DNA of 64,000 bases from an uncultured Pelagibacteraceae bacterium (GCA_902560815.1 CACENP010000002.1:41070-105069); one strand, 5' to 3'; counted from the first letter of the stretch, positions 42,459-51,958 are shown. Notes: a model not told the origin generated them from the sequence alone. Numbers and translations: made by a program.

Positions 42459-42788
42459 TTAATTTATCTGCTCCAAATAAACTGCTATTTCGCCACCACA
42501 TGCAAGTCCAACTTCCCAAGCACTTTCATTAGAAACTTTAAATTCAATTTTTTTAGATGGTTTGTTATCTTTAATTAAACTAATGCATTCTCTTACTACT
42601 GCAGACTCAACGCATCCGCCAGAAACAGAGCCTGAAAAATCTCCTGTTTCATTTACAATCATTCTGCTTCCGACTTGCCTAGGTGATGAACCCCAGGTTT
42701 GAATTACTGTAGCAAGAACAACTTTTTGGTTAGCATTTAACCAATCATTTGCTTCTTCTAAGATTTTTTCATCAAATGAATTTTTCAT
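42459..42788 (-). CDS. XdhC/CoxI-family maturation factor, N-terminal domain protein
   Basis: A 109-residue protein with the XdhC_CoxI N-terminal signature: VLATVIQTWGSSPRQVGSRM near residue 24, SGSVSGGCVESAVV near 53 and LACGGEIAVYLE near 95. The cysteines in GGCVE and ACGGE are the conserved ones. Together with the Rossmann-type protein at 41639 it makes up a complete XdhC split over two genes, with the 44-residue membrane gene between. It is 31 bases downstream of coxM. Confidence 0.88.
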   Translation of the reverse strand: MKNSFDEKILEEANDWLNANQKVVLATVIQTWGSSPRQVGSRMIVNETGDFSGSVSGGCVESAVVRECISLIKDNKPSKKIEFKVSNESAWEVGLACGGEIAVYLEQIN

Positions 42789-42819
42789 TAGATGTTAAAG
42801 GTATTACTGAAAGAAATAT

Positions 42820-43605
42820 TTAGCAAGCATCAACAGCTTTTTTAGCAAAAGCTTTCACCATATTTGCTCTGTAATCTGATGAGGCATGTATATCTGAGTT
42901 CATTCCTGATGAAGATATTTTAACACTATCTATTGCTGATGAAGAAAAATTCTTAGTTAATGCCCCTGCTAAATCTTTATCATTATATACACATGACTTA
43001 GCTCCAGTTATTCCAACGTTTATCCCTGTTTTATGTTTTGCAACATAAACACCTATTATAGCATATCGCGAAGCAGGATTTGGTAATTTTTGATAACTTG
43101 ATTTTTGAGGTATTGAAAATTCAATTGCCTCTATAACTTCGGTACTCTTAAGACAAGTTTCAAACATTCCTCTAAAAAATTTTTCTGCATCAATTGAACG
43201 GTTATTAGTATGAATAGTTGCATTTAAAGCAATACATGCTGAAGGATAATCTGCAGCAGGATCATTATTTGCTATAGAACCACCAATCGTACCTCTATTT
43301 CTTACTTGTGGATCACCAATACCTTCTGCAAGGGCTGCTAATGAAGGAATTGCTTTTTTAACATCTTTTGAACTTGCTACTTCAGAATGTTTTGTTGTTG
43401 CTCCTATTGTAACTGTTTTTCCAGATATTTTAATTCCTGATAGTTTTTTTATTCTTTTAATATCTATAATATCTTTATAAGAAGCTAATCCTAATTTCAT
43501 TGAAGGTATAGTTGTCATTCCTCCGGCTAAAAAAGCTGAATTAGAGGATGCTAACTTTGATGCTTCTTTGACATCTTTTGCGGAATGATAATTAAATGTT
43601 TTCAT
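42820..43605 (-). CDS. coxM: Molybdenum hydroxylase FAD subunit, CoxM type
   Basis: A 261-residue FAD-binding subunit. FAD-pyrophosphate motifs are AGGMTTIPSMKLG near residue 27 and GTIGGSIANNDPAADYP near 105; the C-terminal CO-dehydrogenase flavoprotein domain follows. It passes electrons from the iron-sulfur subunit to a quinone or other acceptor. It lies directly downstream of the large subunit, giving the gene order S-L-M, the order linked to form II enzymes. Confidence 0.92.
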   Translation of the reverse strand: MKTFNYHSAKDVKEASKLASSNSAFLAGGMTTIPSMKLGLASYKDIIDIKRIKKLSGIKISGKTVTIGATTKHSEVASSKDVKKAIPSLAALAEGIGDPQVRNRGTIGGSIANNDPAADYPSACIALNATIHTNNRSIDAEKFFRGMFETCLKSTEVIEAIEFSIPQKSSYQKLPNPASRYAIIGVYVAKHKTGINVGITGAKSCVYNDKDLAGALTKNFSSSAIDSVKISSSGMNSDIHASSDYRANMVKAFAKKAVDAC

Positions 43606-43613
43606 AATTTCCT

Positions 43614-45992
43614 TTAAGCCGCCTTAGCATTAGATTTTTTCATTTCTTTACATGCTTTCCAAACTTTTTCTGCTGTTGCAGGTAAAGAAATTTCTTTTCC
43701 ACCCAAAGCATTAATAACTGCGTTCATTACTGTTGGTGTTGCAGCTATAGTTCCTGCTTCTCCACACCCTTTAACTCCTAATGGATTAGTAGTAGCCTTT
43801 GTACAAGTAAATCCTAAATTAAAGTCTGGAAGATCATCAGCTCTTGGCATTGTATAATCCATGTAAGAAGCTGTAATCAGCTGACCAGAATCGTCATATT
43901 GAGCATTCTCATATAAAGCTTGGCCAATTCCTTGAGCCAATCCACCATGAACTTGGCCTTCAACAATTAGTGGGTTCACTATAGTTCCAAAATCATCAAC
44001 TGCTGTGTATTTATCAAGTTTTACATGACCTGTTTCAGGATCTATTTCAACTTCACAAATATGAGATCCTGCTGGAAAAGAGAAATTAGCCGGATCAAAA
44101 AAAGAAGATTCTATCAATCCTGGTTCATCTCCTTCTGGTAAAGGTGATTTAACTTCGTCTCTTACTCCAGGAAGATAACTTGCAAAAGCAACTTCCCCGA
44201 TTGTTTTCTTTTTATTTGATTTTGCGACAACAAATTCTCCATTTTTAAAATCAACTTCATCAGGACTTGCTTCAAGCATTTTAGCGGCAATTCTTTTTCC
44301 TTTATTAACTATTTTTTTGCACGCATTAACTATTGCTATTCCTCCAACAGTTAAAGATCTTGAACCATATGTTCCCATGCCAAATGTACCTTTGTCAGTA
44401 TCACCATGAACAACATCAATATTTTCAATTGGAACACCTAATTCATCAGCTGCAATTTGTGCAAATGTAGTTTGGTGACTTTGTCCATGACTATGAGAAC
44501 CAGTATAAACTGTAACTTGACCTGTTGGATTAAATCTTACTTCAGCAGACTCCCATAAACCTACTCCACAACCTAACATCATCACTACTGGAGAAGGTGC
44601 AATTCCACATGCTTCAAAATAAGAGGTAACACCTATACCTCTAAGTTTACCTTTTGATTCTGATTCTTTTTTTCTAGCAGCGAAACCATCATAATCTGCC
44701 ATTTCTTTTGCTTTGTTTAATCCAGCAACGTAATCACCTGAATCTATCTGGTGAACTAATGTTTGTTTAAATGGAAATTCTGTAGGGAAGTTTTTCATTC
44801 TTATTTCAATTGGGTCCATACCTAGCTCCATTGCAGCCTTATCTACAATTCTTTCAATAGTATAAGTAGCTTCAGGTCTTCCTGCTCCTCTATATGCATC
44901 TACTGGTGCAGTATTTGTATAAACTGCTTTAACATTAGAATATGCAGCTGGCATTATATAAACACCTGTTGCACATGGTCCAAATAAATATGTTGGAGTT
45001 ACAGTTCCGAATACTCTTGCATATGCTCCAAGGTTTGCAATTGTTTCATTTTTAAACCCTAAAAACTTACCATCGTTAGTAACTGCTAATTCTGCATGAG
45101 TAATATGATCTCTTCCGTGAGTATCTGTTAAAAAAGACTCTGTTCTTTCAGCTACCCATTTAATAGGTCTCTCTATTTTTTTTGAAGCCCAGCTACAAAC
45201 TATTTCTTCGTTATAAAGATTAATTTTTGATCCAAATCCCCCACCTACATCTGGTGCAACTACTCTTAATTTATTTTCAGGAGCAACACCTCCAAAAGCA
45301 GACATAATCAATCTTGATAAATGTGGATTTTGACTTGTAGTATAACAAGTTATTTCTTCTGAAGCTGTGTTGTAATCTATTACACAAGCTCTTGGTTCCA
45401 TAGCATTTGGAATAAGCCTATTATTATTAATATCTAGCTTTATAATTTTATCTGCTTTTTCAAATGCCTCTTTAACTTTTTGTCTATCACCGAGTAACCA
45501 ATCGTAACAAAGATTTTTATCTATACCATCGTGTATTGCTTCACTATTCATTGCTTCACCTAAATTAGAAACTGCCTTTAAAACTTTGTAATCAACCTTT
45601 ACTAAATCAGCTGCTGCTTTAGCCTCATCTAAAGTTTCAGCAAAAACTACAGCTACAGGATCCCCAACAAAATTTACACTATCTTTTGCTAATGGTGGGT
45701 TTGCAGGGCATTTCATTTCTGAACCATCTTCGCTTCTAATAGCCCATCCAGCGATTAAACCTCCAATTTTGTCTTGCGCTATATGTTCTCCTGTTAAAAT
45801 ATCTACTACTCCTGAAGATTTAAGAGCTTTAGATGTATCAATTTTTTTTATTTTTGCTCTTGCGTGTGGAGATCTAATAAATATGGCATATGTTTGGTTA
45901 GCAATATTAATATCTGAAGTATATCTACCCTTACCTGTCAAAAATCTTTTGTCTTCTTTTCTTTCAACTCTCGATCCTACTAAACTTGCCAT
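43614..45992 (-). CDS. coxL: Molybdenum hydroxylase large subunit, form II CoxL-like
   Basis: A 792-residue molybdopterin-binding catalytic subunit of the xanthine oxidase family. The active-site loop reads VDAYRGAGRPEA near residue 362: AYRGAGR defines form II, whereas genuine CO dehydrogenases (form I) have AYxCSFR with a copper-binding Cys. The catalytic Glu is in VKGCGEAGTIAA near 745, and molybdopterin contacts lie in the VVAPDVGGGFGSK segment near 247. CO oxidation is therefore doubtful; an aldehyde, purine or other heteroaromatic substrate is more likely. Assignment to the family is firm, the substrate unknown. Confidence 0.92.
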   Translation of the reverse strand: MASLVGSRVERKEDKRFLTGKGRYTSDINIANQTYAIFIRSPHARAKIKKIDTSKALKSSGVVDILTGEHIAQDKIGGLIAGWAIRSEDGSEMKCPANPPLAKDSVNFVGDPVAVVFAETLDEAKAAADLVKVDYKVLKAVSNLGEAMNSEAIHDGIDKNLCYDWLLGDRQKVKEAFEKADKIIKLDINNNRLIPNAMEPRACVIDYNTASEEITCYTTSQNPHLSRLIMSAFGGVAPENKLRVVAPDVGGGFGSKINLYNEEIVCSWASKKIERPIKWVAERTESFLTDTHGRDHITHAELAVTNDGKFLGFKNETIANLGAYARVFGTVTPTYLFGPCATGVYIMPAAYSNVKAVYTNTAPVDAYRGAGRPEATYTIERIVDKAAMELGMDPIEIRMKNFPTEFPFKQTLVHQIDSGDYVAGLNKAKEMADYDGFAARKKESESKGKLRGIGVTSYFEACGIAPSPVVMMLGCGVGLWESAEVRFNPTGQVTVYTGSHSHGQSHQTTFAQIAADELGVPIENIDVVHGDTDKGTFGMGTYGSRSLTVGGIAIVNACKKIVNKGKRIAAKMLEASPDEVDFKNGEFVVAKSNKKKTIGEVAFASYLPGVRDEVKSPLPEGDEPGLIESSFFDPANFSFPAGSHICEVEIDPETGHVKLDKYTAVDDFGTIVNPLIVEGQVHGGLAQGIGQALYENAQYDDSGQLITASYMDYTMPRADDLPDFNLGFTCTKATTNPLGVKGCGEAGTIAATPTVMNAVINALGGKEISLPATAEKVWKACKEMKKSNAKAA

Positions 45993-46000
45993 TTTAACTC

Positions 46001-46462
46001 CTACATTTTTGAAGCAGCTTCTTTAACAGCTGCAACAATATTATGATATCCTGTACATCTACAGATATTACCTTCCAACCAATCTCTTATTTCTTGATCG
46101 CTTGGATTTTTTTTATTTTTTAAAAGATCAACTGCACTCATGACCATGCCAGGTGTGCAAAATCCACACTGCAATCCGTGCATTTTTTTAAATGCTTCTT
46201 GCATTGGATGTAATTTTCCATTTGAAGCTAAACCTTCAATTGTTGTAACTTTTGAGCCATCAAGATCTGCTGCTAATGCTGTACAGCTTTTTATTGATTT
46301 TCCATCAACATGAACAACGCATGCTCCGCATTGGCTTGTATCACATCCAATATGAGTTCCTGTTAAATTCAAAATATCTCTTAGTAAACCTGATAATGTT
46401 GTGTGATCTTGTATTTCTTTTGAAACTTTCTTACCGTTAACTTCTATTGCAATTTTTTTCAT
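46001..46462 (-). CDS. coxS: Molybdenum hydroxylase iron-sulfur subunit, CoxS type
   Basis: A 153-residue two-[2Fe-2S] subunit. The plant-type cluster is [16 protein letters not shown] near residue 38 with a further Cys in KSCTALAA; the second cluster is QCGFCTPGM near 98 and [12 protein letters not shown] near 130. It relays electrons from the molybdenum centre to FAD. AAGGAG precedes the ATG by nine bases. First of the S-L-M set, separated from coxG by 92 bases that may hold an internal promoter. Confidence 0.94.
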   Translation of the reverse strand: MKKIAIEVNGKKVSKEIQDHTTLSGLLRDILNLTGTHIGCDTSQCGACVVHVDGKSIKSCTALAADLDGSKVTTIEGLASNGKLHPMQEAFKKMHGLQCGFCTPGMVMSAVDLLKNKKNPSDQEIRDWLEGNICRCTGYHNIVAAVKEAASKM

Positions 46463-46554
46463 AAGGTTCCGCTCCTTATTAATTGTCTTAAGTTAAACAT
46501 ACAATAATGTCACACTCAACTTTAAAAAATATAAAGATTCTAGTATTACGCGAT

Positions 46555-47127
46555 TCAACTAATTAAATAAATCACAATAGCCGCGAATAATACAATGGAT
46601 ATATAAATTAGTGCTTTGTTTTGTGATTTTTTTTCAGTAAGTACTTCAATTTTTTCAACATTTTCTTTTATAGTTTTTTTATCACCCTGTTCATTTGAAA
46701 CTAATTCAGAAAATTTTCCAAAAAAAATATCAGCCATTTTTTTTGCAGTCATATCAATTAAACGTGAGCCAACCTGAGCAATTTTTCCTCCAACATTTGC
46801 CTCAACTGTATAAGTAAGTTTAGTACCATTATCTTCATCCTCTAAACTAACTGTGGCTTCTCCATTTGCAAAGCCTACTGGTGAGTTCCCTGAACCAGTA
46901 ATTTTGTAACTATGAGGAGGATTTAAATCTGTAAGCTCAATATCTCCAGTAAAACTAGCATTAAATGGCCCGATTTTGTTAGTTGCCGTTGCAGTAAACT
47001 CTGTTTCGGATTTTTTTATAAATTCTTCACATCCTGGTATTGTTTTTTGTAAAATTTCAGGATCGTTTAATGCTTCCCAAACTTTTTGTTTTTCTAAGTT
47101 TATTTGATATGATCCAGAAAGTTTCAT
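46555..47127 (-). CDS. coxG: CoxG-like SRPBCC protein with C-terminal membrane anchor
   Basis: A 190-residue protein. The SRPBCC/CoxG domain covers about residues 1-145 (KVWEALNDPEILQKTIPGCEE near 14, GPFNASFTGDIEL near 54, and GSRLIDMTAKKMADIFF near 118). A charged linker follows, then one hydrophobic helix at the end (ALIYISIVLFAAIVIYLIS). For carbon monoxide dehydrogenase, CoxG has been described as anchoring the enzyme and delivering quinone; the same membrane role is plausible here. It leads the minus-strand cox operon. Confidence 0.9.
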   Translation of the reverse strand: MKLSGSYQINLEKQKVWEALNDPEILQKTIPGCEEFIKKSETEFTATATNKIGPFNASFTGDIELTDLNPPHSYKITGSGNSPVGFANGEATVSLEDEDNGTKLTYTVEANVGGKIAQVGSRLIDMTAKKMADIFFGKFSELVSNEQGDKKTIKENVEKIEVLTEKKSQNKALIYISIVLFAAIVIYLIS

Positions 47128-47157
47128 TAATACAATAAAACTTTAACACAAATAATT

Positions 47158-47403
47158 ATGGATGATAATACAAAAAAGGAATTACAATCAGCAGCATTCG
47201 AAAGATTAATTAAACACCTCAGAGAAAGAAAAGATGTACAAAATTTGGATTTAATGAATTTGGCTGGATTTTGTAGGAATTGCTTATCAAAATGGTATAG
47301 GGAAGAAGCAGAAAAAAAAGGTATTTCAATATCAGATCCTGATGCAAGAGAACATGTATATGGAATGCCTTATTCTAAATGGAAAGAAAAATATCAAAAG
47401 TAA
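47158..47403 (+). CDS. DUF1244 family protein
   Basis: An 81-residue cytoplasmic protein with the DUF1244 core: LAGFCRNCLSKWYREEAEKKG near residue 40 (split here as FCRNCLSKWY and EEAEKKG) and EHVYGMPYSKWKEKYQ at the end. The two cysteines spaced by two residues could bind metal, but the family has no settled function. It is divergent from coxG and 11 bases upstream of an EamA gene. Confidence 0.9.
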   Translation: MDDNTKKELQSAAFERLIKHLRERKDVQNLDLMNLAGFCRNCLSKWYREEAEKKGISISDPDAREHVYGMPYSKWKEKYQK

Positions 47404-47414
47404 TTTTTTAATTA

Positions 47415-48272
47415 GTGATAAAATTTCTTCCTTTAATATTTATTTTACTTTGGTCTTCTGCTTTTATAACAACAAAACCTATAGTTGATTACAGCGATCC
47501 CTTTGCAGCTTTAAGTTTTAGATTTTTAATAGTTGCAATAGGATTTTATTTTTTTTCATTATTTTCAAAGCATAAAATTTTAGTTAATTCAAAAAATATT
47601 TTACCATCAATTTCCACAGGAGTATTGTTTCATGGTGTTTATCTTGGTGGTGTTTTTTATTCAATTTCTATTGGTCTTCCAACCGGAATTGCAGCTTTAA
47701 TAGTCACGCTTCAACCTGTGTTAACAAATGCTTTGGCTGGTCCTGTTTTAAATGAAAAAGTGACATTGAATAAATGGCTGGGAGTTTTATTAGGATTTAT
47801 TGGAGCAGCTTTAGTTATTGGTTTTGATATAGGTAAATCATTACCAACTTTTGGAGTTGTTGCTGTAATTATTTCTTTAATTGCAGTTACTTCTGCAACA
47901 CTGTGGCAAAAAAAGATCAGTAATAATTTGCCTTTATCAGTTAGTAATATGTATCAAGCCCTGGGAGGTTTTTTATTTCATTTATTTGTAATTATTTTTT
48001 TTATCCAAAAACCATTTATAAATTTTTCAAAAACTTTTGTTATCTCAATGAGTCATCAAATATTTTTGGTTTCCTTTGGAGCGTTTACTATTTTAATGTA
48101 TTTAATAAAAAAAAACTCAGCAAGCAAGACTGTTTCTGTATTTTTTTTAATACCACCTACATCAGCAATTATGGCTTTTGTTTTTTTGGGAGAAAATTTA
48201 GATTTTATCGATATTTTTGGATTTTTAATTGCAACCTTAGGAGTTTATATTGCAACCAGAGAAAAAAATTAA
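47415..48272 (+). CDS. EamA/DMT-family transporter
   Basis: A 285-residue membrane protein with ten helices in two EamA repeats. ILLWSSAFITTKPIVDY near the start and LQPVLTNALAGPVLNEK near residue 98 are typical of the family. The start is a GTG at 47415, 11 bases after the DUF1244 gene. Metabolite or drug exporter; substrate unknown. Confidence 0.88.
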   Translation: MIKFLPLIFILLWSSAFITTKPIVDYSDPFAALSFRFLIVAIGFYFFSLFSKHKILVNSKNILPSISTGVLFHGVYLGGVFYSISIGLPTGIAALIVTLQPVLTNALAGPVLNEKVTLNKWLGVLLGFIGAALVIGFDIGKSLPTFGVVAVIISLIAVTSATLWQKKISNNLPLSVSNMYQALGGFLFHLFVIIFFIQKPFINFSKTFVISMSHQIFLVSFGAFTILMYLIKKNSASKTVSVFFLIPPTSAIMAFVFLGENLDFIDIFGFLIATLGVYIATREKN

Positions 48273-48276
48273 AATT

Positions 48277-48777
48277 TTATTTTTCTTTAAGTCTAGGAAA
48301 TAATTCTACAAAATTACAAGGTTTATGATTAATGTCTAACTGATGTACTAAAATTTCGTCCCAAGCATCAGTTACTCCTCCAGAAGATCCTGGTAACGCA
48401 AATATATATTTGCCATTTGCTAGTATTGCGCAAGCTCTTGATTGAATAGACGAAGTACCGACAGTTTTTAAACTAACTGTTCTAAATATCTCACCAAATC
48501 CTGGTATGTGTTTATCTGCTATTTCATCTAATGCCTCAGGTGTAATGTCTCTTCCGGTCAATCCAGTGCCACCTGTTGTTATTATTACATCAATCTTTTT
48601 TTTCTTGGTCCAGTCTTTTAATATTTTTTTAATTGCTTTTTTGCTATCTTTACAAATTTTTCTATCTACTAAATTATGATTAGCCTTACTTATTTTATCT
48701 ACCAAAATATTTCCCGACTTATCGGTTTTTAAAGTTCTTGTATCGGTAACTGTTAATAATGCTATATTTACATTCAT
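48277..48777 (-). CDS. moaB: Molybdopterin adenylyltransferase-type protein MoaB
   Basis: A 166-residue protein of the MoaB/MogA fold. Motifs: VIITTGGTGLTGRDITPEAL near residue 63 and IFALPGSSGGVTDAWDEIL near 123. It would adenylate molybdopterin prior to molybdate insertion. It is separated from moaA-E by the cox operon but lies within the same 10-kb molybdenum region. Convergent with the EamA gene and divergent from the TSUP gene. Confidence 0.9.
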   Translation of the reverse strand: MNVNIALLTVTDTRTLKTDKSGNILVDKISKANHNLVDRKICKDSKKAIKKILKDWTKKKKIDVIITTGGTGLTGRDITPEALDEIADKHIPGFGEIFRTVSLKTVGTSSIQSRACAILANGKYIFALPGSSGGVTDAWDEILVHQLDINHKPCNFVELFPRLKEK

Positions 48778-48786
48778 AAAATTTAA

Positions 48787-49533
48787 ATGATTATATTATC
48801 AATTTTATTTTTTGTAACTGCTATATTATATGCCAGCGTTGGTTTTGGAGGTGGGTCAACTTATCTGGCACTAATGTTAATTTGGGATATTCCTTATTAT
48901 ATTTTTCCAGTAATAGCTTTAATATGTAATATATTTGTAGTTTCGGGAAATAGCTTTAATTATATAAAGGCTGGAAATCTTAATTTAAAATTATTGTTAC
49001 CATATCTAATAGGATCAATACCCTTGGCTTTTATTGGTGGCTCCTTACAAATAGATAAAAACCTATTTGAAATTTTTTTATTTATAGTTTTGGCAATTGC
49101 TGGAACACTACTTTTAATAAATTTCAAATCATATGATGATAATGAATCGAGCTATAGAGATATTCCAATTCTAATATCAATTTTAATCGGAGGAATATTA
49201 GGTTTTGTTTCTGGAGTAGTTGGAATTGGAGGTGGAATATTTTTAAGTCCTATTCTTTTTTTGATTAAAGCAGCTAAACCTAAACACATTGTTACTGCAG
49301 CATCTTTGTTTATTTTTATTAATTCTATATCTGGCGTTATTGGTCAATTAACTAAAAATATAGTTTTAAGCGATATATCAAATTATTGGTATTTATTTTT
49401 AGTTGTTATTATTGGTGGTCATATTGGAAATTATTTAAATTTAAAAATATTTCCAACAAGACTTCTTGCGTTAATAACATCTGTCCTGGTATTATTTGTT
49501 GCTATTAGGATAGGTATTAAATTGTTTTTATAA
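48787..49533 (+). CDS. TSUP-family (TauE/SafE-like) anion transporter
   Basis: A 248-residue membrane protein with about eight helices and the internal repeat of TSUP transporters: VGFGGGSTYLALML near residue 18 and VVGIGGGIFLSPILFL near 143. Family members export sulfite, sulfoacetate or other organosulfur anions. The following homocysteine-methyltransferase gene begins one base later, so a sulfur-related co-function is possible. Substrate not resolvable from sequence. Confidence 0.88.
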   Translation: MIILSILFFVTAILYASVGFGGGSTYLALMLIWDIPYYIFPVIALICNIFVVSGNSFNYIKAGNLNLKLLLPYLIGSIPLAFIGGSLQIDKNLFEIFLFIVLAIAGTLLLINFKSYDDNESSYRDIPILISILIGGILGFVSGVVGIGGGIFLSPILFLIKAAKPKHIVTAASLFIFINSISGVIGQLTKNIVLSDISNYWYLFLVVIIGGHIGNYLNLKIFPTRLLALITSVLVLFVAIRIGIKLFL

Positions 49534-49534
49534 T

Positions 49535-50452
49535 ATGAATTTAAACTACTTTAAAGAAATAAGAGTTTTAGATGCTGGTATGGGTCAAGAGTTGCTTGCG
49601 AGAGGGCTTGTAACCAAAGGAACTCTTTGGTCGGCTACTTCATTAATAGATGAAAAATTTAATAGTTTAGTAGTTGATACTCATTTATCTGCTATCGAAG
49701 CAGGAGCAGAAGTAATATTAACAAATACATTTACTACAAGAAGAGTGAGAATGGAGCAAAATCAAGTTGGAGATCTTTTTCAATTTGCAAATAAAAAAGC
49801 TTGTGAGCTTGCAATAAAGGCAAAAGAATTATCAAAAAGAAATATTTTAATTGCAGGTAGCCTTCCTGCTCAAAACGATACATATGAGGTTGATAAAAGA
49901 GATAAAAAAATAATTGAAAAAAATTTTTTTGATCAAGCTAGTATAATTTGTCCTTATATTGATTTTTTTTATTTAGATGTACTATCAAGTGGTCGAGAAG
50001 TAGAAATAGCATTAAATATAATTCATAAATTAAATAAACCAGTGCTAGTCGGTCTGCATTTAAAGAAAAATGGCAAACTGCCATCTGGTGAAACAATAAC
50101 AGAAATAGTAAAAAAATATAAGAATGCTAACTGGCTAGGTGTGATTGCAGCATGTGTGTCACTAGAAATAATAGAACAAACGGCAGATGAATTAAAAAAC
50201 TTAGATATCCCATTTGGTTTTAAAGCAAATTTATGGGCAGTAGAAGAACCCTTGCCTGTACATAGATTTAATACAGCTGGATACAATGAGATAGGAAAAA
50301 ATCCAAATATTACTTTAGGAATAAGAGAAGAAATTACTGGCAAAGTATTCTGTGAATTTGCTAAAAAAATTAGTAAAAAAGGTGCAACAATTTTAGGTGG
50401 TTGTTGTGAAACAGATTCATCTCACATTAAAGAATTATCTAAACTGAAGTAA
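49535..50452 (+). CDS. Homocysteine S-methyltransferase family protein
   Basis: A 305-residue zinc-dependent methyltransferase of the MmuM/BHMT N-terminal type. N-terminal LDAGMGQELLARG, then ILTNTFTTRR near residue 71, and the zinc cysteines in LGGCCETDSSHI near 290; the third Cys lies in VIAACVSLE near 206. It would transfer methyl from S-methylmethionine or a betaine/DMSP-type donor to homocysteine. No riboswitch space exists upstream. Overlaps the convergent EamA gene by 14 bases. Confidence 0.88.
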   Translation: MNLNYFKEIRVLDAGMGQELLARGLVTKGTLWSATSLIDEKFNSLVVDTHLSAIEAGAEVILTNTFTTRRVRMEQNQVGDLFQFANKKACELAIKAKELSKRNILIAGSLPAQNDTYEVDKRDKKIIEKNFFDQASIICPYIDFFYLDVLSSGREVEIALNIIHKLNKPVLVGLHLKKNGKLPSGETITEIVKKYKNANWLGVIAACVSLEIIEQTADELKNLDIPFGFKANLWAVEEPLPVHRFNTAGYNEIGKNPNITLGIREEITGKVFCEFAKKISKKGATILGGCCETDSSHIKELSKLK

Positions 50453-51332
50453 CTTTAATTTTATTTGATGTTTTAACTAAATAAATTCCTAAAATAACTA
50501 ACAATAATGAAACAATAACTTTTGAAGTTATAAGTTCATTTAAAAATATATATCCAAGAATAACTCCAAATATTGGAATTAGAAACGCAACCTGAGATTG
50601 GAAAACTACACCATTATTTTTCAAAATATGAAATCTCAATAACCACGCAACGCCAGTTGGAAAAACTCCAAGATATAATAATGCAATCATAGAATCTAAA
50701 CTTGGGGATAGATTCCATGGTTGTTCAAAGAACATTGAGATTGGAAATACAATTATTGATCCCCAAATTAATATTGAAGCTGTGACATTTTCATTTTTCT
50801 TTTTACTTATTTTTAAAGTTAAAATTCCTCCAATAACATAACATGTGGAGCCTAATAAAATTGCGAGAGCATAAAGTATATTGTCTGTATTAATTAATAC
50901 TTTGTCTGAAAATAAAAAAACTATTCCTGAAAACCCAATTAATATTCCAACACTCTTAAACCAACTAAATTTTTCATTTTCAGTAAAAAAATGAGCAAGA
51001 ATAGTTGCGCTTAGAGGTGTAGTTGCCATAAGAATTGCAGCAAGATTACTTTGTACTTTTTGAACACCATAAGCGATTAAAAAAAATGGTATTACTAGAT
51101 TTATAAATCCAATTGATGCAAACCATAACCAGTCTTTTGAAAATGCTTCAATTTTTATTCTTTTTGCGAAACACAAAAGTACAACTGGAATAGCTCCAAG
51201 AAAAATTCTAAAAAATGCAATTGTTACAGGTCCAAAAGAATAAGTTGCAATTTTAATATTAAAAAATGCAGATGCCCAAATTAAAGATAATGTTCCTAGC
51301 AGTAAATAATCTAGAGGTTTTGGATTATTCAT
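50439..51332 (-). CDS. EamA/DMT-family transporter
   Basis: A 297-residue ten-helix membrane protein of the drug/metabolite exporter family. Start LLLGTLSLIWASAFFNIKIA and ATTPLSATILAHFFTENEK near residue 104 match EamA repeats. Its ATG overlaps the YbaK gene stop by four bases, so the pair is co-translated. One of three EamA proteins in the window; ligand unknown. Confidence 0.88.
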   Translation of the reverse strand: MNNPKPLDYLLLGTLSLIWASAFFNIKIATYSFGPVTIAFFRIFLGAIPVVLLCFAKRIKIEAFSKDWLWFASIGFINLVIPFFLIAYGVQKVQSNLAAILMATTPLSATILAHFFTENEKFSWFKSVGILIGFSGIVFLFSDKVLINTDNILYALAILLGSTCYVIGGILTLKISKKKNENVTASILIWGSIIVFPISMFFEQPWNLSPSLDSMIALLYLGVFPTGVAWLLRFHILKNNGVVFQSQVAFLIPIFGVILGYIFLNELITSKVIVSLLLVILGIYLVKTSNKIKVTSV

Positions 51333-51811
51333 TCAGATATATCTTTGACTGATCCATTTGTAATTTTGCAAAGATTATCAAAATTAATTTTGAAAATACT
51401 ATAAGGATGGCCTGCAGCTGCAAATAAATTTTTAAATCTTGCTAATGATTCGTCTATAAAAATATCAACTTTATTTAAATGACCTACTGGAGAAACTCCT
51501 CCAATTGTAAATCCTGTTATTTCTTTTACTTGATCAGCATTTGCCATACTTACATCTTTTTCATTTAACAATTTTTTTATTTTATTTAAGGAACACCTCT
51601 TATCACCGGCAACTAAACATAACAAGAATGAGCTTTGTCTTCTAAGTAATAAGCTTTTTACGATAGAGCCAATTTCGGTTTTTAAACTTTCTGCAGCATC
51701 TTTTGCTGTTCTTGCTGTTGTATCTAAGTTTTGGATTTTTATCGATTGATCAAAATCACTCAAAACCTTGGATACCCTCTTTACCGATTCTTTATTTAAT
51801 AAATCTTCCAT
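51329..51811 (-). CDS. YbaK/aminoacyl-tRNA deacylase family protein
   Basis: A 160-residue editing-domain protein. IVKSLLLRRQSSFLLCLVAGD near residue 51 (split at LLLRRQSS), FTIGGVSPVGH near 107 and AAAGHPYSIFKI near 133 are the typical YbaK/ProX motifs around the Lys that acts on the ester. It would hydrolyse mischarged tRNA such as Cys- or Ala-tRNA(Pro). It is divergent from glnA and overlaps the EamA gene downstream. Confidence 0.87.
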   Translation of the reverse strand: MEDLLNKESVKRVSKVLSDFDQSIKIQNLDTTARTAKDAAESLKTEIGSIVKSLLLRRQSSFLLCLVAGDKRCSLNKIKKLLNEKDVSMANADQVKEITGFTIGGVSPVGHLNKVDIFIDESLARFKNLFAAAGHPYSIFKINFDNLCKITNGSVKDISE

Positions 51812-51958
51812 TCAACTAATAATTGTAACAATTTGTGAATTGATAATTTCATATTAATAACCATTTATCCATGTAAGAAATGCATAGGTGATATCTTATT
51901 ATATTATCTTCTTATTACTGCATTTTTTGATATTAAGATCATACTAAATTTAAAAATT
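51812..51958. promoter_or_regulatory. Divergent upstream region of glnA and the YbaK gene
   Basis: This 147-base gap is the longest true spacer in its region. It contains the palindrome AATTGTAACAATT (51821-51833) near the YbaK start and AT-rich stretches before glnA. I see no sigma-54 GG-N10-GC element and no folded glutamine aptamer. A conventional promoter for glnA is expected here but cannot be placed confidently. Confidence 0.3.

Noticed and set aside
43614..45992. True aerobic CO dehydrogenase (form I)
   Set aside because: The active-site loop is AYRGAGR and lacks the copper-binding Cys; gene order is S-L-M rather than M-S-L.
49520..49535. SAM-V riboswitch upstream of the homocysteine methyltransferase gene
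   Set aside because: Only one base separates it from the upstream TSUP gene, leaving no room for an aptamer.
51812..51958. Possible glutamine riboswitch or sigma-54 promoter upstream of glnA
   Set aside because: No conserved aptamer pairing or GG-N10-GC element could be found by eye; only a short AT palindrome is present.
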